Shown: positions 48,388 through 56,975 of the stretch, piece after piece
How the letters are laid out: the number at the start of each line of letters is the position of its first letter
Position numbering within the stretch: position 1 is the first letter of the stretch
Assembly: GCF_900141735.1 (NCBI RefSeq)
Contig: NZ_FQYO01000003.1
Coordinates: 620,001 to 684,000, forward strand
Source: Wenxinia saemankumensis
Lineage (GTDB): Bacteria > Pseudomonadota > Alphaproteobacteria > Rhodobacterales > Rhodobacteraceae
Length of the DNA: 64,000 nt
Reading direction: 5' to 3'
The notes under the pieces: model-generated
The model's input: only the letters and a program-made list of their open reading frames with translations
Told to the model about the DNA's origin: nothing
Database searches by the model: none
Made by a program: the position numbers and the translations under genes

Positions 48388-49968
48388 ATGAAAGCTCCGA
48401 CTCGCCGCCAGTTCCTCGCCGCCGCCCTGTCCTCGGCCGGCACGCTCGCCCTCGCCGCCCCGCCGGAGCGGGCGATCCGCCCCCTCGCACGGCCCTCGGC
48501 CGGTGCGCCGCCCGTCCTGCCGACCCTGTCGCCCGAGGCGCGCCCGACGATGGAGGACCTGATCGCCGAGGCGGGTCTGGGCGGCACCGTCGGCTTCGCC
48601 CTCGCCGACCCGGCGAGCGGCGTGCTTCTGGAGTCCGGCGCGGCGGACACGCGGCTGCCCCCGGCGAGCACGCTGAAATCGGTGACGACCCTCTATGCGC
48701 TGGACCGGCTGGGTCCGGATCATCGCTGGACGACGCGGGTGCTGGGGACGGCGCCGGTCGTGGACGGCACGCTGGACGGCGACCTGATCCTGGCCGGCGG
48801 GGGCGATCCCGTGCTGGACACCAACGCCCTGGCCGAGCTTGCCGCCGCCCTGTCGGATGCGGGGCTCGCCGCGGTGAGCGGACGCTTCCTCGTCTGGGGC
48901 GGGGCGCTTCCCTATCTGGAGGAGATCGAGCCGGGCCAGCTCGATCACCTGGGCTACAATCCGGCCGTGTCGGGGCTGAACCTCAATTTCAACCGCGTGA
49001 ACTTCACCTGGCAGCGGGCCGGCGCCGACTACACGCTGGCGATGGATGCCCGGTCCGACCTGTACCAACCCGAGGTCACGATGGCGCGGATGCGCGTCGT
49101 CGACCGCTCGATGCCGGTCTACACCTACGAGGGGGACGCCACGTCCGACCGCTGGACGGTGGCGAAGGCGCGGCTGGGCGAGGCCGGCTCGCGCTGGCTG
49201 CCCGTGCGGCACCCCGCGCTCTATGCCGGGGACGTGATGCGCACCTTCGCCGCCGCGCGCGGCCTCACCCTGCCGGCGGCCGAGGAGATCGCCGCGCTGC
49301 CCGCCGGGACGGTCGAGCTCGCCGCGCGCGAGAGCGCCCCCCTGACCGAGATCGCGCGCGACATGCTCTACTACTCGACCAACCTCACGGCAGAGGTCTT
49401 GGGAATGAGCGCGGCCGCGACCGAGGGCCCGCTGGAGAGCCATGCCGAGAGCGCGGCGCGGATGACGGCCTGGTTCGCGGAGAGGTTCGGGGCCGGCCCG
49501 GTCTTCGCCGACCATTCGGGGCTGAGCGACGCGACGGCAATCAGCGCCGCCGAGATGGCCGGGATGCTGGTCGCGGTGGAGGCGGAGGGCTCGCTGCTGC
49601 CGCTGCTCAAGCCGATCCCGCTGACCGACGGGGCGGGGGCGCCGCTGACCTTCCCGCGCGGAGAGGTGGCCGCCAAGACGGGCACGCTGAACTTCGTCTC
49701 GGCCCTCGCCGGCTACATCGAGACGCTGGAGGGCGATCGCCTCGCCTTCGCGATCCTCTGCGCCAACGCGGAACGGCGGGAAGAGGTGGCCGATTCGCAG
49801 GACGACCTGCCGGAGGGCGCCTCGTACTACAACGGCCGGGCGAAGCGCCTTCAGCAGCGGATGCTGCAGCGCTGGGGCCTGGTCGGGGTGGACGACGACG
49901 TCATGGTCCCCGAGGCCGCGGCGCTGGCGCCGGTGGACGACGTCACGCCCGGGCCCGGCGGCGGGTAA
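48388..49968 (+). CDS. dacB: D-alanyl-D-alanine carboxypeptidase/endopeptidase (PBP4 family)
   Basis: 526 residues, periplasmic peptidoglycan hydrolase. The N-terminus KAPTRRQFLAAALSS is a signal with a Tat-like RRQFL motif. The nucleophile is the SxxK motif STLK (PASTLKSVTTLYALDRLG), the second motif SxN is in YYSTNLTAEVLG, and the KTG motif in AAKTGTLNFVSALAGY. These are the three motifs of the DacB/PBP4 class, with the large insert between the first two. Start ATG 48388 follows a 212-bp gap without other genes. Ends with a GC-hairpin. Confidence 0.93.
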   Translation: MKAPTRRQFLAAALSSAGTLALAAPPERAIRPLARPSAGAPPVLPTLSPEARPTMEDLIAEAGLGGTVGFALADPASGVLLESGAADTRLPPASTLKSVTTLYALDRLGPDHRWTTRVLGTAPVVDGTLDGDLILAGGGDPVLDTNALAELAAALSDAGLAAVSGRFLVWGGALPYLEEIEPGQLDHLGYNPAVSGLNLNFNRVNFTWQRAGADYTLAMDARSDLYQPEVTMARMRVVDRSMPVYTYEGDATSDRWTVAKARLGEAGSRWLPVRHPALYAGDVMRTFAAARGLTLPAAEEIAALPAGTVELAARESAPLTEIARDMLYYSTNLTAEVLGMSAAATEGPLESHAESAARMTAWFAERFGAGPVFADHSGLSDATAISAAEMAGMLVAVEAEGSLLPLLKPIPLTDGAGAPLTFPRGEVAAKTGTLNFVSALAGYIETLEGDRLAFAILCANAERREEVADSQDDLPEGASYYNGRAKRLQQRMLQRWGLVGVDDDVMVPEAAALAPVDDVTPGPGGG

Positions 49969-49971
49969 GGG

Positions 49972-49999
49972 GGCGCTCCGGCACGCCGAGCGGAGCGTC
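49972..49999 (+). terminator. Hairpin after the PBP4 gene
   Basis: Nine-pair stem with one G-T pair (GGCGCTCCG at 49972-49980 with CGGAGCGTC at 49991-49999) and a ten-base loop. It is followed by TTCCCG, a weak tract. Confidence 0.45.
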
Positions 50000-50052
50000 T
50001 TCCCGACCGCGGGTGCCCACGAAAGCAGTCCGGGCGGGAGGGGGGAGCCTGC

Positions 50053-50757
50053 TCAGGCGGCGCGCCTCGCGCTCTGCGCGGCGCGCAGCGCGATGAGGAG
50101 GAGCGCGGCGAGGGCGGCGGCGGTGACGAGGGGCAAGGCGGGGCCGTTCTTGACGGCGATGCCGAGCAGGGCCCAGCCGACGGCGAGGCCGTAGGTCCAT
50201 TCGGGCGTCCGGGACTGGACCGCCCAGGCGATCAGCGCCGCGGCGGCGATGGCGACGAAGGCCCAGCCATAGGAGTCCGGCCCGATCCCGTAGCCGGCGA
50301 GGGTCGCGGCGATCGAGACCCAGCTCGCCGCCGTCAGCCACCCGGCATAGAGCGCCACCGGCGCCCGCAGCGTCCAGCGGGACCGGTCGTCGCGCGGGGC
50401 GCGCAGCAGCGCCGCGATGGCGAAGCCGGCCATCGCCACGATGGCGAGGGTGGCCCAGACCGCGCTCTGCGTCGCGATCCAGAGCCACGGCACCCCGATG
50501 GCGAGAGAGGCGATCAGCGGGGCGCGCACCGCGTCCCACCACGCGTCCTGCCGGTGTGCCCAGAGACCCCAGAGCGCCGAGACCACGAGCCAGGCGTAGA
50601 TCGGACCCCAGATCGAGAAGGCCCAGCCGGCGGGCTGCGCGGGCGGATCGGTCTGCGGGATGGGCAGCTGGTTGGTCTCGAACCCGTCGAAGGACCAGAA
50701 GAACGGCGCGGCGGCGAAGCCGAGCGCGGCGAGAAGGGTGAGCACGGCGCGGATCAT
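50053..50757 (-). CDS. TspO/MBR-related membrane protein
   Basis: 234 residues with about six hydrophobic helices (starting near 1, 52, 82, 115, 150 and 185). Shared with the TspO/tryptophan-rich sensory protein clan are the Trp-rich WAFSIWGPIYAWLVVSALWG and the LYAGWLTAASWVSIAATL segment. True TspO proteins are about 160 residues with five helices; this longer form is a related family of unknown function. It is transcribed toward the PBP4 gene and lies 473 bp from serS. The clan assignment is moderately sure. Confidence 0.65.
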   Translation of the reverse strand: MIRAVLTLLAALGFAAAPFFWSFDGFETNQLPIPQTDPPAQPAGWAFSIWGPIYAWLVVSALWGLWAHRQDAWWDAVRAPLIASLAIGVPWLWIATQSAVWATLAIVAMAGFAIAALLRAPRDDRSRWTLRAPVALYAGWLTAASWVSIAATLAGYGIGPDSYGWAFVAIAAAALIAWAVQSRTPEWTYGLAVGWALLGIAVKNGPALPLVTAAALAALLLIALRAAQSARRAA

Positions 50758-51230
50758 GGGGGCATGACGCCGGCACCCGCTGGGCGGTTCCCGAAGCGGC
50801 GGGGCCGCAGCCGGCCCGTGCCCCGATGCCCGCGCATCCGGCACCGCGAGCGGGACGGCACCGGAGCCCTGCCGACCGGGGGCGGAGGATGCCGGGGCCC
50901 GCCCGGAGGACAGGTCGTACATGGCCGGGCGCCCCCGACCGAGTTGGCCGGGCGGCGAAGGACGGCGCCGCCCGCAGGGGCGGGATCGCCGTACCTCGCC
51001 GGGCGCGCGACCCCGGGTTCGGGCGACGAAGGACGGCGCCGCCCGGTCATGCGCGCGCCCTCGTCCGGATCGGGTCGGGCGGTACGCGGGTCCGGGCGGG
51101 GTCGTCAGGAAAGGGGCGGCGCCCGGGGCCGGGCCGGTGTTCCGGCGGCGGGGCCCTGGCCGCGCCGGCCCACCGCCTTCCGACGGAGGTGGCGGGCCCG
51201 CCGCGCCCCGGGGCGCCCGGGCCCGGCCGG
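50758..51230. other. 473-bp gene-free stretch
   Basis: Between the TspO-like start and the serS stop I find no gene, RNA or terminator. It is very GC-rich. It has one exact 19-bp direct repeat, CGAAGGACGGCGCCGCCCG, at 50956-50974 and 51027-51045. ORFs crossing it are overlaps in other frames without protein-like composition. Confidence 0.5.
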
Positions 51231-52658
51231 TCAGGCGAAGGTCCCGTCGGCGAGGATGCGGGTCCGGCCGCGCAGATAGGGGGCCAGCACCTCGGGCAGG
51301 GTGACGGAGCCGTCCTCCTCCTGCCCGTTCTCGAGGACCGCGATCAGCGTGCGCCCGACGGCGAGGCCGGAGCCGTTCAGCGTGTGGACGAAATCCGGCC
51401 GCCCGCCGCCCTCGGGGCGGTAGCGGGCATTCATCCGCCGGGCCTGGAAGGCGCCGCAGGTCGAGATCGAGCTGATCTCGCGGTAGGTGTCCTGGCCCGG
51501 CAGCCAGACCTCCAGATCGTAGGTCCGGCGCGCCCCGGCCCCCATGTCGCCGGCGCAGAGCAGCATCCGGCGGTAGGGCAGGTTCAGCGCCTGCAACACG
51601 CTCTCCGCCGCCTCGGTCATGCGAAGATGCTCGGCCTCCGAGGTCTCGGGCGTGCAGATCGTCACCATCTCGCATTTCTCGAACTGGTGCTGCCGCAGCA
51701 TCCCGGCGGTATCGCGGCCCGCGCTGCCGGCCTCGGACCGGAAGCACTGGGTGAGCGCGACCATGCGCATCGGCAGGGCGGCGGCCTCGACCGTCTGGCC
51801 GTGGACCATGTTGGTGAGCGTGACCTCGGCCGTCGGGATCAGCCAGAATTCCTCATGCGTCGGCGCTGCAGAGAATGCCTTCTCAACAGTCGCGGCGAAA
51901 CTTGCAACGTCCTTCACAGACCTGACGTCCTCAAAAGTTACATAATTTTCGAGTACGCTACGGGCGATTTTTCCACGACCGGTCATGGATGCGCCGAAAA
52001 ATGAGTCGTCGGCGAACTTGGGGAGTTGCCCTGTTCCAACCATCATTTCGTCTCTGACGAGTATCGGCGTCCAAGTCTCACTTAGGCCGTTCGTCTCGAC
52101 ATGATGGTCGATCATGAACTGGCCGAGGGCGCGGTGCAGCCGCGCGGCGGCGCCCCGCAGCACGACGAATCGCGATCCCGACAGGCGGGCGGCGGCCTCG
52201 AAGTCGAGACCGTCCTTCACCGCCGGGATCTGGTAATGCTCGCGCGGCGCGAAGGAGAAGTTGCGCGGCGCCCCCCAGCGGGCCTGCTCGACATTGTCCG
52301 CCTCGTCCGCGCCCTCGGGCACGTCGTCCATCGGCAGGTTCGGCAGGCCGAGCAGCGCGTCCCGCAGGTCCTCGTCCCTGGCCTTCGCCGCCTCGGTCAG
52401 GCGCTGGCCCTCGGCCTTCTTCTGCGACACCTCGGCGCGCAGCCGCTCGAACTCGGCCTCGTCGCCGCTGGCCTTGGCCCGGCCGATCTCCTTCGCGGCG
52501 CGGTTCTGCTCGGCCTGCAGCGTCTCGGCCTCGTGGATCAGCGCGCGCCGCTCGGCATCGAGCGCGAGGAGGGAGGACGACATCGGCGCCAGGCCGCGCG
52601 CGGAGAGGGCGCGGTCGAAGGCGTCGGGGGCTTCGCGGATGTCCTTGATGTCGTGCAT
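51231..52658 (-). CDS. serS: Seryl-tRNA synthetase with a low-GC in-frame insertion
   Basis: Charges tRNA-Ser with serine. 475 residues instead of about 430. The N-terminal coiled coil (about 30-100) and class II catalytic domain are normal: motif 1 around [21 protein letters not shown] region [13 protein letters not shown], motif 2 [26 protein letters not shown], motif 3 [19 protein letters not shown]. Between LPKFADDSF (ending at residue 220) and FWLIPTAEV (from residue 271) lie about 50 residues (221-270, bases 51849-51998), where homologues have about five. Bases about 51861-52095 are only about 43-57% GC against about 80% nearby and use AGA, AGG, ATA and GTA codons. The frame stays open. 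Confidence 0.96.
   Translation of the reverse strand: MHDIKDIREAPDAFDRALSARGLAPMSSSLLALDAERRALIHEAETLQAEQNRAAKEIGRAKASGDEAEFERLRAEVSQKKAEGQRLTEAAKARDEDLRDALLGLPNLPMDDVPEGADEADNVEQARWGAPRNFSFAPREHYQIPAVKDGLDFEAAARLSGSRFVVLRGAAARLHRALGQFMIDHHVETNGLSETWTPILVRDEMMVGTGQLPKFADDSFFGASMTGRGKIARSVLENYVTFEDVRSVKDVASFAATVEKAFSAAPTHEEFWLIPTAEVTLTNMVHGQTVEAAALPMRMVALTQCFRSEAGSAGRDTAGMLRQHQFEKCEMVTICTPETSEAEHLRMTEAAESVLQALNLPYRRMLLCAGDMGAGARRTYDLEVWLPGQDTYREISSISTCGAFQARRMNARYRPEGGGRPDFVHTLNGSGLAVGRTLIAVLENGQEEDGSVTLPEVLAPYLRGRTRILADGTFA
51849..52095 (-). other. Low-GC mosaic segment within serS
   Basis: Line by line the GC count falls from about 82% (52141-52200) to 53% (52021-52080), 57% (51961-52020) and 43% (51901-51960). 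The low-GC zone covers both a conserved part of SerRS (residues about 188-220) and the extra 50 residues (221-270). The inserted peptide includes [17 protein letters not shown] and [19 protein letters not shown], amphipathic and probably helical. No inverted or direct repeats or target-site duplications were seen at the ends. Confidence 0.85.
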
Positions 52659-53050
52659 GGGCTCTCTCCCATCGGTGGCCGGAGGGTCGGGGCGACGGCC
52701 GGGCGGCCGGGCCCCCGCGGCGCGATATGCACCGGAACCGGGGCGAGGGGAACCCGGGCCACCCGAGCGGCGGTCGGGGCAGGGATCGGCCGGGGCAGGA
52801 CATGGCAAGGGCGGGTTCGGGGGCCGCGCGACCCAGCGTCGCGGGGGCGGGGCGCCGCCCCCTCTGGCCCCGCCGGGCCGGGGCCCTTATATGCCGCCCG
52901 ATCCCGCGGCGCGCCGCCCGCGGTTGTCACCACCGGGCCCGGTGCCTAGGGTGCCGCGACTTCGGGGCAGGGGCCCCGGCCGGCCCGCGGCGGCCGGCGG
53001 CGCGCCAGACGACACGGCCGGACAGCCCGGCCCGTACGACAAGGACCGAC
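52659..53050. promoter_or_regulatory. 392-bp divergent region of serS and yajC
   Basis: No gene is seen. A candidate sigma-70 promoter for the yajC-secDF operon reads TTGTCA (52924-52929), 17 bp spacer, TAGGGT (52947-52952), about 98 bp before the yajC start. The serS leader is GC-rich; GGGAGAGAGCCC before its ATG is the ribosome binding site. No T-box is expected for this phylum and none was seen. Confidence 0.4.
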
Positions 53051-53335
53051 ATGCAAGGTTTCGAATCCCTCATCCCGCTGATCCTGATCTTCGCGATCAT
53101 GTATTTCCTGCTGATCCGTCCCCAGCAGAAGAAGCTGAAGCAGCACCAGGCGATGGTCGCGGCGCTGCGGCGGGGCGACCAGGTCGTCACCCAGGGCGGC
53201 ATCCTCGGCAAGGTGACCAAGGTCAAGGACGACAACGAGATCGAGATCGAGATCGCGCCCGGCACCAACGTGCGCGTCGTGCGGTCGACCATCGCGACCG
53301 TCATGACCAAGACCGAGCCGGCGAAGGCGTCCTGA
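53051..53335 (+). CDS. yajC: Sec translocon accessory protein YajC
   Basis: 94 residues with one transmembrane helix (about 7-22, LIPLILIFAIMYFLLIRP) followed by the basic QQKKLKQHQAMVAAL and the small beta domain RGDQVVTQGGILGKVTKVKD. It joins SecDF in the holotranslocon. It is the first gene of yajC-secD-secF; secD begins four bases after its stop. Confidence 0.96.
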   Translation: MQGFESLIPLILIFAIMYFLLIRPQQKKLKQHQAMVAALRRGDQVVTQGGILGKVTKVKDDNEIEIEIAPGTNVRVVRSTIATVMTKTEPAKAS

Positions 53336-53339
53336 TCCC

Positions 53340-54974
53340 ATGCTGCACATCCCGCTCTGGCGCCGGATCCTGATCGTCCTCGTCTGCCTGGCGGGGATCG
53401 TCTTCGCCCTGCCCAACGCCTTCTACGACCGGGTGGAGCGGCACAACGACGCCGCCGCGGCGGGCGAGGCGGATGCCGGCTGGCCGGACTGGCTGCCGAA
53501 CGACCTCGTCAATCTCGGACTCGACCTGCGGGGCGGGGCGCATCTCGTCGCCGAGGTGCAGGTCGAGGACGTCTACGCCAGCCGGATGGACGCGCTCTGG
53601 CCGGACGTGCGCGACGCGCTGGCGGCGGAGCGGGATACGCTGGGCTTCGTCACCCGGGTCGAGGACGGCCCGGCGGACGTGCTGCGGGTGCAGGTCTCGA
53701 ACGCCGAGCAGGCCCAGCGCGCGGCCGAGATCGTGCGCGGCCTCGCCCGGCCGGTCTCGTCGCTGTCGGCGGCGGGGGCCTCGGACCTCGTGGTCTCGGT
53801 GTCCGGCGGCGTGGTGAGCGTGCAGCTCTCGGAGGCAGAGCGCGCCGCCACCGACAACCGCACCGTCCAGCAGGCGCTGGAGATCGTGCGCCGCCGGATC
53901 GACGAGGTCGGCACGCGGGAGCCGACCATCGCCCGCCAGGGCGAGGACCGGATCCTCGTGCAGGTGCCGGGCGTCGGCTCGGCGCAGGAGGTGAAGGACA
54001 TCATCGGCACCACCGCGCAGCTGACCTTCAATCCCGTCATCCGCACCACGCAGGACCCCGAGGCCGATCCCGGCATCGGAAACATGCTGGTGCCCGACGT
54101 GGGGGGGACGGGCCTCTATTACGTGCTGGAGCGGGCGCCGGTCGTGACCGGGGACGAGCTGACGGATGCGCAGCCCTCCTTCGACCAGAACAGCAACCCG
54201 GCCGTGTCCTTCCGCTTCGACCCGACCGGCGCGCGCGCCTTCGGCGATTACACGGCGCAGAACATCGGCGAGCCCTTCGCCATCGTCCTCGACAACGAGG
54301 TGATCTCGGCCCCCGTGATCCAGTCCCACATCCCGGGCGGGTCGGGCATCATCACCGGGCAGTTCACGGTCGAGGAATCGACCAACCTCGCCGTCCTGCT
54401 GCGCGCCGGCGCCCTGCCGGCGGAGCTGACCTTCCTCGAGGAACGGACGATCGGGCCGGAGCTCGGCCAGGACAGCATCGATGCGGGCAGCGTCGCGGGG
54501 ATCGTCGGCCTCGTGGCCGTGATCTTCTTCATGGTGGCGACCTACGGGCTGTTCGGCGTCTTCGGCTCGATCGCGCTGCTGATCAACGTGGCGCTGCTGA
54601 TCGCGGTGCTCAGCGTCATCGGCGGCACGCTGACCCTGCCGGGCATCGCGGGGATCGTGCTGACCATGGGCATGGCGGTCGATGCCAACGTCCTCGTCTT
54701 CGAGCGCATCCGCGAGGAGCTGAAGACGGCGCGCGGCCCGGCCCGCGCGATCGAACTGGGCTACGAGAAGGCGCTGTCGGCGATCGTCGATTCGAACTTC
54801 ACCACCTTCATGACGGCGGTGATCCTGTTCGCCCTCGGCGCGGGGCCGGTCCGCGGCTTCGCCATCACGCTGGGGCTCGGGATCCTCACCTCCGTCTTCA
54901 CCGCGATCTTCGTCACGCGCCTGATGATCGTGATCTGGTACAACCGGCGCCGTCCCCGGACCATCGAGGTGTGA
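53340..54974 (+). CDS. secD: Protein translocase subunit SecD
   Basis: 544 residues. Inner-membrane RND-type protein that uses the proton gradient to pull exported proteins across. First helix about 8-28, a large periplasmic domain (NLGLDLRGGAHLVAEV is the D1 signature), and five C-terminal helices from about residue 365. Typical parts are IVLDNEVISAPVIQSHIPGG, ELGQDSIDAGSVAGIVGL, and MGMAVDANVLVFERIREEL with the conserved Asp in helix 4. YajC is upstream, SecF four bases downstream; the split SecD/SecF is standard. Confidence 0.97.
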   Translation: MLHIPLWRRILIVLVCLAGIVFALPNAFYDRVERHNDAAAAGEADAGWPDWLPNDLVNLGLDLRGGAHLVAEVQVEDVYASRMDALWPDVRDALAAERDTLGFVTRVEDGPADVLRVQVSNAEQAQRAAEIVRGLARPVSSLSAAGASDLVVSVSGGVVSVQLSEAERAATDNRTVQQALEIVRRRIDEVGTREPTIARQGEDRILVQVPGVGSAQEVKDIIGTTAQLTFNPVIRTTQDPEADPGIGNMLVPDVGGTGLYYVLERAPVVTGDELTDAQPSFDQNSNPAVSFRFDPTGARAFGDYTAQNIGEPFAIVLDNEVISAPVIQSHIPGGSGIITGQFTVEESTNLAVLLRAGALPAELTFLEERTIGPELGQDSIDAGSVAGIVGLVAVIFFMVATYGLFGVFGSIALLINVALLIAVLSVIGGTLTLPGIAGIVLTMGMAVDANVLVFERIREELKTARGPARAIELGYEKALSAIVDSNFTTFMTAVILFALGAGPVRGFAITLGLGILTSVFTAIFVTRLMIVIWYNRRRPRTIEV

Positions 54975-54978
54975 TGAG

Positions 54979-55950
54979 ATGCGACTGAGGCTCGTTCCCG
55001 ACCAGACAAACATCAACTTCTTCCGCGCGGCGCGGATCACCTTCGGCGCGTCGGTCGTCGCGATGATCGCCTCGGTGATCGTGTTCTTCGCGATGGGGCT
55101 GAACTACGGCATCGACTTCACCGGCGGCACGACGATCCGCACCGACAGCCCGACGGCCGTCGACGTGGGCGAGTACCGGGCCGCGCTGACCCCGCTGGAG
55201 CTGGGGGACGTGGCGGTGACGCAGGTCTTCGATCCGTCCTTCGACGCCGACCAGCACGTCGCCAGCGTGCGGATCCAGACGCAGGAGGGGCAGGAGGCGA
55301 TCACCCAGTCCACCATCTCGCGGGTCCAGGCGGCGCTGCAGGCGGTCGATCCCGAGATCACCTTCACCAGCGTCGAGAGCGTCGGGCCCAAGGTGTCGGG
55401 CGAGCTCGTCCTCACCGCCGTCCTCGCCGTGGGCGGGGCGCTGGCGGCGATCTGCTTCTACATCTGGCTGCGATTCGAGTGGCAGTTCGCCATGGGCGCG
55501 CTGGCGGCGCTGCTGCATGACGTGGTGATCACGATCGGGGTCTTCTCATTGCTGCAGATCCGCTTCGACCTCGCGATCATCGCGGCCCTGCTGACCATCG
55601 TCGGCTACTCGATCAACGACACCGTCGTCGTCTTCGACCGCGCGCGCGAGAACCTGCGCAAGTTCAAGACGATGCCATTGATCGACGTGCTGAACCTCAG
55701 CGCCAACGAGACGCTGAGCCGCACCGTCATGACCTCCGGCACGACGCTGATCGCGCTGATCGCGCTGCTGGTCCTCGGCGGCGACGTGATCCGGGGCTTC
55801 GTCTTCGCGATCACCTTCGGCATCGTGATCGGCACCTATTCCTCGATCTACGTCGCCAAGAACATCGTCCTCATGCTGGGCGTGAAGCGCGACTGGTCGA
55901 AGGAGGCCGGCAGCAAGGTGAAGGGCAAGTACGCGGATATCGACGCCTGA
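54979..55950 (+). CDS. secF: Protein translocase subunit SecF
   Basis: 323 residues with six transmembrane helices and a periplasmic loop. Signatures are MGLNYGIDFTGGTTIRT, FTSVESVGPKVSGEL, LHDVVITIGVFSLLQIRFDLAIIAALLTIVGYSINDTVVVFDRAREN and ETLSRTVMTSGTTLIALIALLVLGGDVIRGF. It works as a pair with SecD. It ends the yajC-secD-secF unit; the next gene is preceded by a GGAGTATTT-type repeat. Confidence 0.97.
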   Translation: MRLRLVPDQTNINFFRAARITFGASVVAMIASVIVFFAMGLNYGIDFTGGTTIRTDSPTAVDVGEYRAALTPLELGDVAVTQVFDPSFDADQHVASVRIQTQEGQEAITQSTISRVQAALQAVDPEITFTSVESVGPKVSGELVLTAVLAVGGALAAICFYIWLRFEWQFAMGALAALLHDVVITIGVFSLLQIRFDLAIIAALLTIVGYSINDTVVVFDRARENLRKFKTMPLIDVLNLSANETLSRTVMTSGTTLIALIALLVLGGDVIRGFVFAITFGIVIGTYSSIYVAKNIVLMLGVKRDWSKEAGSKVKGKYADIDA

Positions 55951-55987
55951 TCTCCTGCCCGGACGGCCGCCCCCCGGCGGGCCGGTC

Positions 55988-56015
55988 GCCGGAGTATTTG
56001 AAGCAAGATAAGGGG
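55988..56015 (+). repeat. GGAGTATTT-type intergenic repeat (copy D)
   Basis: CCGGAGTATTTGAAGCAAGA continues to AAGGGG and sits right before the Mth938-like ORF, so its end supplies the AGGGGAGAG ribosome site. The reverse complement of copy B at 29445 has the same order of words (GGAGGTATT, then AAGGGG). Elements of this form are, to my knowledge, frequent between genes of Rhodobacteraceae. Confidence 0.6.
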
Positions 56016-56022
56016 AGAGACG

Positions 56023-56370
56023 ATGCGCCTGAACGAGATCGTCTACACCGATGCCCTGCCGGTCGACGGCTACGGGCCTGGCTTCTTCCGCATCGGCGGC
56101 GAGCGGATCGACGGCGCGGTGCTGGTCCTGCCGGACGGGGTCTCGGGCTGGGGGGGCTGGGAGGATACCGGCTTCGCCGAGGGGGCGGCGATCGACGTGC
56201 TCTTCGTCGGGACGGGGGCCGAGGTCGCCCATGTGCCCGCCGGCTTCCGCGCCGTGATCGAGGCGGCGGGAATCGGGGTGGAGCCGATGGCCTCTCCCGC
56301 CGCGTGCCGCACCTACAACGTGCTCCTCTCGGAGGGGCGGCGGGTCGGCCTGGCGGTTCTGCCGGTCTGA
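56023..56370 (+). CDS. Mth938-like domain protein (DUF498/NDUFAF3 family)
   Basis: 115 residues. It starts MRLNEIVYTDALPVDGYGPGFFRIGG and continues VLVLPDGVSGWGG, IDVLFVGTGAEVAHVP, and ASPAACRTYNVLLSEGRRVGLAVLPV, the C-terminal pattern of the family. Its eukaryotic relative NDUFAF3 helps assemble complex I; the bacterial role is unknown. In Rhodobacterales it usually sits between secF and ccmA, as here. The stop overlaps the ccmA ATG (TGATG). Confidence 0.9.
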   Translation: MRLNEIVYTDALPVDGYGPGFFRIGGERIDGAVLVLPDGVSGWGGWEDTGFAEGAAIDVLFVGTGAEVAHVPAGFRAVIEAAGIGVEPMASPAACRTYNVLLSEGRRVGLAVLPV

Positions 56371-56975
56371 TGCTGCGCGCGGCCCGCCTCGGGATCGAGC
56401 GGGGCGGCGTGCCGCTGCTGCAGGGGCTGGACCTGACGCTGGAGGCCGGGGCCGCGCTGATCCTGCGGGGGCCGAACGGGATCGGCAAGACGAGCCTGCT
56501 GCGTGTGCTGGCGGGGCTGCAGCCGCCGATGGAGGGTCAGCTCGAGGCCGCCCCGGCCGCCTATGCGGGCCACCGCGACGGCGTGAAACCGACCTTGACC
56601 GTGGCGGAGAACCTGTTCTTCTGGGCCGAGACCTACGGCGGGTCGGTTCCGGACGCCCTGTGGGAGGCCTTCGACCTCGGCCGGTTGCGCGGCCGGCCGG
56701 GCGGCGCCCTTTCCGCCGGGCAGACCCGGCGGCTCGGCCTGGCCCGGCTGGCGGTGACGGGGCGGCGGCTGCTGCTGCTGGACGAGCCGACCGTCTCTCT
56801 CGACGCCGCCTCCGTCGCGCGCTTCGCGGACTGGCTGCGGGCCCATCTCGCCGGGGGCGGGGCGGCGATCGTCGCCACCCATGTCGCGCTGGGGCTGGAG
56901 GCGCCGGAGCTGGACCTCGCGCCGTTCCGCGCCCTTGCGGGCGCGCGGGGCGGGTCCGACGAGGCCTTCCTGTGA
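56370..56975 (+). CDS. ccmA: Haem exporter ATPase CcmA
   Basis: 201 residues, cytosolic ATPase of the CcmABCD complex that releases haem-loaded CcmE for cytochrome c maturation. Walker A RGPNGIGKTSLLRVLAGL, signature LSAGQTRRLGLARL, Walker B LLLLDEPTVSLD and the switch VATHVAL. YAGHRDGVKPTLTVAENLFFW is typical of CcmA. Translationally coupled on both sides (TGATG before, GTGA after). Confidence 0.95.
   Translation: MLRAARLGIERGGVPLLQGLDLTLEAGAALILRGPNGIGKTSLLRVLAGLQPPMEGQLEAAPAAYAGHRDGVKPTLTVAENLFFWAETYGGSVPDALWEAFDLGRLRGRPGGALSAGQTRRLGLARLAVTGRRLLLLDEPTVSLDAASVARFADWLRAHLAGGGAAIVATHVALGLEAPELDLAPFRALAGARGGSDEAFL

Noticed and set aside
50758-51230. Small gene between the TspO-like gene and serS
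   Set aside because: Every frame here continues from a neighbouring gene in a wrong frame or is Arg/Gly/Pro-rich without start signals. No family pattern was seen.
51849-51998. Frameshift, intein or Rickettsia-type palindromic element in serS
   Set aside because: The frame is open throughout. At about 50 residues it is far too short for an intein and has no splice-site residues, and I saw no inverted repeat in the insert. The low GC also covers conserved SerRS sequence, which favours recombination.
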